Under the pieces are notes generated by a model. The model was not told the origin of the DNA. It did no database searches and saw nothing but the letters and a program-made list of their open reading frames with translations. Source: an uncultured Hungatella sp. (GTDB lineage: Bacteria; Bacillota; Clostridia; Lachnospirales; Lachnospiraceae). Taken from it: DNA of 14,958 nt. The position numbers and the translations under genes were made by a program. Location: the NCBI GenBank assembly GCA_910577935.1, contig CAJTOT010000036.1, forward strand, positions 3,314 through 18,271. Direction: 5' to 3'. Shown here in pieces: positions 13,980-14,958 of this stretch. The stretch's first letter is position 1; each line of letters begins with the position of its first letter.

Positions 13980-14958
13980 ATGCTGAGAGATATGTTCAAG
14001 AAGACGTATACATTGATTGATACCAAGTACAGAAGCCAGACCGGGCAGGAGCCCAACGTTCCCGAAGGCCTGTGGAGAAAATGCAAAAAGTGCGGTCAGC
14101 CTCTTTACGGAGAAGACGTAAAAAATAATTATTATATCTGTCCGAAGTGCAAGGCGTATTTCCGTGTTCACGCCATGAGGCGGATTGAGATTACCGCGGA
14201 TGGAGGGAGCTTTGAAGAGTGGGACAGACAGATGGAATTTGCCAATCCTCTTGATTTCCCGGGGTATGAGGAGAAGGTTCTGGCGGCCAGGGAGAAGACG
14301 AAGCTGAATGAGGCTATTGTCACCGGACAGTGCACAATCGAGGGCAAAAAAACGGCCATAGGAGTGTGTGATGCCCGGTTTCTCATGAGCAGCATGGGGC
14401 ATGTGGTGGGGGAGAAGATCACCCGCATGGTGGAGAGAGCCACCGAGGAGCGCCTGCCTGTGATCATATTTGCCTGTTCCGGCGGAGCCAGAATGCAGGA
14501 GGGATGTGTGTCTCTGATGCAGATGGCCAAGACCAGCGGGGCGCTGAAACGCCACCATCAGGCAGGGCTTTTGTTTGTCAGTGTTCTCACAGACCCCACT
14601 ACAGGAGGAGTCACCGCCAGCTTTGCCATGCTGGGAGATATTATTCTGGCAGAGCCGGGAGCCCTCATCGGATTCGCCGGCCCCAGAGTGATTCAGCAGA
14701 CCATCGGGCAGAAGCTGCCGGAGGGATTTCAGAAAGCGGAATTTCTGATGGAGCATGGATTTGTGGACAAAATCGTTCCCAGGGAGGAGATGAAGGAGAC
14801 TCTCGGGAGGATTTTGAAAATGCACATGGAGCCTGCGCAGCCCGGCGTCTATGGACGGGACAGTATGAAAAGCGAGAATGTGGAAAATCGTAATGGAGAA
14901 CAGGATTCTTCTGAGGAGGGAAAGACTGCCTGGGAGCATGTGCAGCTGTCCAGAAAGT
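13980..14958 (+). CDS. accD: acetyl-CoA carboxylase carboxyltransferase beta subunit, probably fused to alpha (3' partial)
   Basis: The carboxyltransferase moves the carboxyl group from carboxybiotin to acetyl-CoA, forming malonyl-CoA. The frame is open from the ATG at 13980 to the window end (326 full codons). AAGGAG at 13962-13967 precedes the start by 12 nt. The zinc ribbon of AccD is present (C35, C38, C54, C57), followed by the crotonase-like core with CSGGARMQEG (166-175), DPTTGGVTASFAMLGD (205-220) and IGFAGPRVIQQTIGQKLP (230-247). The usual AccD end falls near residue 283. Beyond it runs a polar linker (about 284-315), then TAWEHVQLSRK, which looks like the start of AccA. No stop separates them, so the gene is probably an accD-accA fusion cut by the window edge. 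The 103-nt gap upstream holds no recognisable feature. Confidence 0.93.
   Translation, partial: MLRDMFKKTYTLIDTKYRSQTGQEPNVPEGLWRKCKKCGQPLYGEDVKNNYYICPKCKAYFRVHAMRRIEITADGGSFEEWDRQMEFANPLDFPGYEEKVLAAREKTKLNEAIVTGQCTIEGKKTAIGVCDARFLMSSMGHVVGEKITRMVERATEERLPVIIFACSGGARMQEGCVSLMQMAKTSGALKRHHQAGLLFVSVLTDPTTGGVTASFAMLGDIILAEPGALIGFAGPRVIQQTIGQKLPEGFQKAEFLMEHGFVDKIVPREEMKETLGRILKMHMEPAQPGVYGRDSMKSENVENRNGEQDSSEEGKTAWEHVQLSRK

Noticed and set aside
13842..14939. 365-codon open frame on the - strand
   Set aside because: It lies opposite the intact accD gene, whose zinc ribbon and carboxyltransferase motifs are clear; the antisense translation shows no recognisable domain.

Overview
The window reads as a low-GC Gram-positive (Firmicutes, class Clostridia) chromosome, most likely Lachnospiraceae. 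The evidence is the B. subtilis-like order of the first six genes, a RicT protein, the FMN-type enoyl reductase FabK in place of FabI, and a fab/acc cluster in the same order as in streptococci and lactococci. The family-level placement is inference. All 15 genes lie on the + strand. No tRNA, rRNA, CRISPR array, insertion sequence, phage gene or attachment site was seen.

Region 1 (1-5719) is a housekeeping block: the 3' part of an Orn/Lys/Arg decarboxylase-family gene, tmk (dTMP kinase), holB (clamp-loader delta'), ricT (PSP1/YaaT), trmN6 (tRNA methyltransferase) and rsmI (16S rRNA 2'-O-methyltransferase). This is the B. subtilis yaaO-tmk-yaaQ-yaaR-holB-yaaT-yabA-yabB-yazA-yabC block with yaaQ, yaaR, yabA and yazA absent. 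A strong promoter lies between tmk and holB. A two-hairpin palindromic element fills the trmN6-rsmI gap.

Region 2 (about 5741-14958) is a type II fatty-acid synthesis operon: fabH-acpP-fabK-fabD-fabG-fabF-accB-fabZ-accC-accD. AccB, AccC and AccD (with AccA) make malonyl-CoA. FabD moves malonyl to ACP. FabH starts the chain, FabF extends it, and FabG, FabZ and FabK carry out the reduction-dehydration-reduction steps. The operon has a good promoter before fabH. TTTGA-3 nt-TCAAA palindromes, resembling the box of the MarR-family repressor FabT, occur at the fabH start and again before acpP. No fabT gene is in the window.

The pathway is standard, and I see no wholly new system. The points most worth a second look are: (a) accD reads without a stop into what looks like the N-terminus of AccA, implying a fused carboxyltransferase; (b) AccB has a linker of about 195 residues containing near-identical 39-bp tandem repeats; (c) the FabT-like boxes, one with a third half-site at the same spacing; (d) the palindromic element before rsmI; (e) the tmk-holB junction, with an extended -10 promoter, a possible 41-codon upstream ORF and a local reversal of GC skew.
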